DNA of 64,000 bases, from positions 1 to 64,000 of the forward strand of contig BBSY01000001.1 of the NCBI GenBank assembly GCA_000974665.1, in the 5' to 3' direction. Positions 63,665-64,000 of this stretch are shown here, one piece after another. Every line of letters begins with the position of its first letter. Within the stretch, counting starts at the first letter, position 1. The stretch comes from an alpha proteobacterium U9-1i (GTDB taxonomy: Bacteria > Pseudomonadota > Alphaproteobacteria > Caulobacterales > Aquidulcibacteraceae). A program made the translations under genes and the position numbers. A model generated the notes under the pieces. The model searched no databases and was not told the origin of the DNA. It saw nothing but the letters and a program-made list of their open reading frames with translations.

Positions 63665-64000
63665 CAACCGCGCTCACTGAGGCGGCGCGAGAGACGCGCG
63701 TTCACTTCATCACTGAACGTATCGAGACGATCGCCGAAGCGATCGAGATCGCCGGTGAACTTGTTGTAGAAAATCACCGCCGGGATCGCCGCGACCAAGC
63801 CGAGCGCGGTCGCGAACAAAGCTTCGGCGATGCCGGGCGCGACGACGGCGAGATTGGTTTGTTGCTGCGCGGCGATGTTGGTGAAGGCGTTCATGATGCC
63901 CCACACGGTGCCGAACAAGCCGATGAACGGCGCTGACGCACCGACCGTCGCCAGCACGCCCATGTTGCGCGAGGCGCGGCCCATCTCGCGTGAGATCTGC
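63664..64000 (-). CDS. tolQ: Tol-Pal proton channel subunit TolQ (5' end outside window)
   Basis: The C-terminal 111 codons are present: [40 protein letters not shown] and [20 protein letters not shown], the conserved third and second helices of MotA/TolQ/ExbB proteins. It continues beyond the window end. First visible gene of the tol-pal operon. Confidence 0.95.
   Translation of the reverse strand, partial: QISREMGRASRNMGVLATVGASAPFIGLFGTVWGIMNAFTNIAAQQQTNLAVVAPGIAEALFATALGLVAAIPAVIFYNKFTGDLDRFGDRLDTFSDEVNARLSRRLSERG

Overview
The window is about 64 kb of GC-rich chromosome from an alphaproteobacterium. Gene content (HWE-type histidine kinase, Tol-Pal, RlmJ, BBP2_2-type barrel, YdbH/YnbE/YdbL) and codon use point to the Caulobacterales/Hyphomonadales side (for example Terricaulis- or Vitreimonas-like genera). 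That placement is an inference without a database search. There are no rRNA genes, tRNA genes, CRISPR arrays, transposases or phage genes that I can see.

Region 1 (1-21.5 kb) is an exopolysaccharide locus of the Wzy-dependent, succinoglycan/holdfast-like type. It holds seven glycosyltransferases (one frameshifted), a NodB-type deacetylase, two acyltransferases, a Wzy/ligase-family polymerase, a very short OPX lipoprotein, a complete Wzc-type tyrosine autokinase, a GH16 glycanase, an initiating phosphoglycosyl transferase and an outer-membrane beta-barrel. In its middle lie four unusual genes. One is a phosphoglycosyl transferase homologue that has lost its catalytic Asp-Glu pair. Divergent from it is a Wzc-like ATPase that has lost the Walker A lysine. 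Next to them is a coupled GrpE-like/Hsp70-like pair in which the Hsp70 consists only of the ATPase domain. The short OPX protein plus the barrel suggest a split export channel. No Wzx flippase is visible.

Region 2 (21.5-31.6 kb) carries a thioesterase, a signalling cluster (lone receiver, hybrid histidine kinase, NarL-type regulator), a membrane-anchored M23 endopeptidase, and the operon ydbH-ynbE-ydbL, an AsmA-like inter-membrane lipid transport module.

Region 3 (31.6-45.9 kb) is mostly housekeeping: glutamine-dependent NAD synthase behind a near-perfect palindrome, CysQ, ArgE, an FKBP lipoprotein, a GST, a serine protease with Cys-rich repeats overlapping a pseudouridine synthase, a tiny membrane protein behind an FNR/FixK box, an Lnb_N-domain protein, a 1-Cys peroxiredoxin, a TIR/Sel1-like membrane protein, tandem mini-GNATs, a VOC protein, RlmJ and an HWE kinase.

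Region 4 (45.9-56.2 kb) has a VUT-family transporter, a glycine-rich cold-shock-domain protein, SRPBCC proteins, chorismate mutase, UvrC carrying an in-frame palindromic insertion, an ArsR/SRPBCC operon, PgsA, several very small membrane proteins and a second TIR membrane protein.

Region 5 (56.2-64 kb), all on the minus strand, is the conserved envelope operon tolQ-tolR-tolA-tolB-pal-cpoB-tilS-ftsH; tolQ runs off the window end.

Three copies of an intergenic palindromic repeat (33.6, 34.7 and 45.9 kb), four hairpin terminators and three membrane genes of 30-32 codons are described separately.
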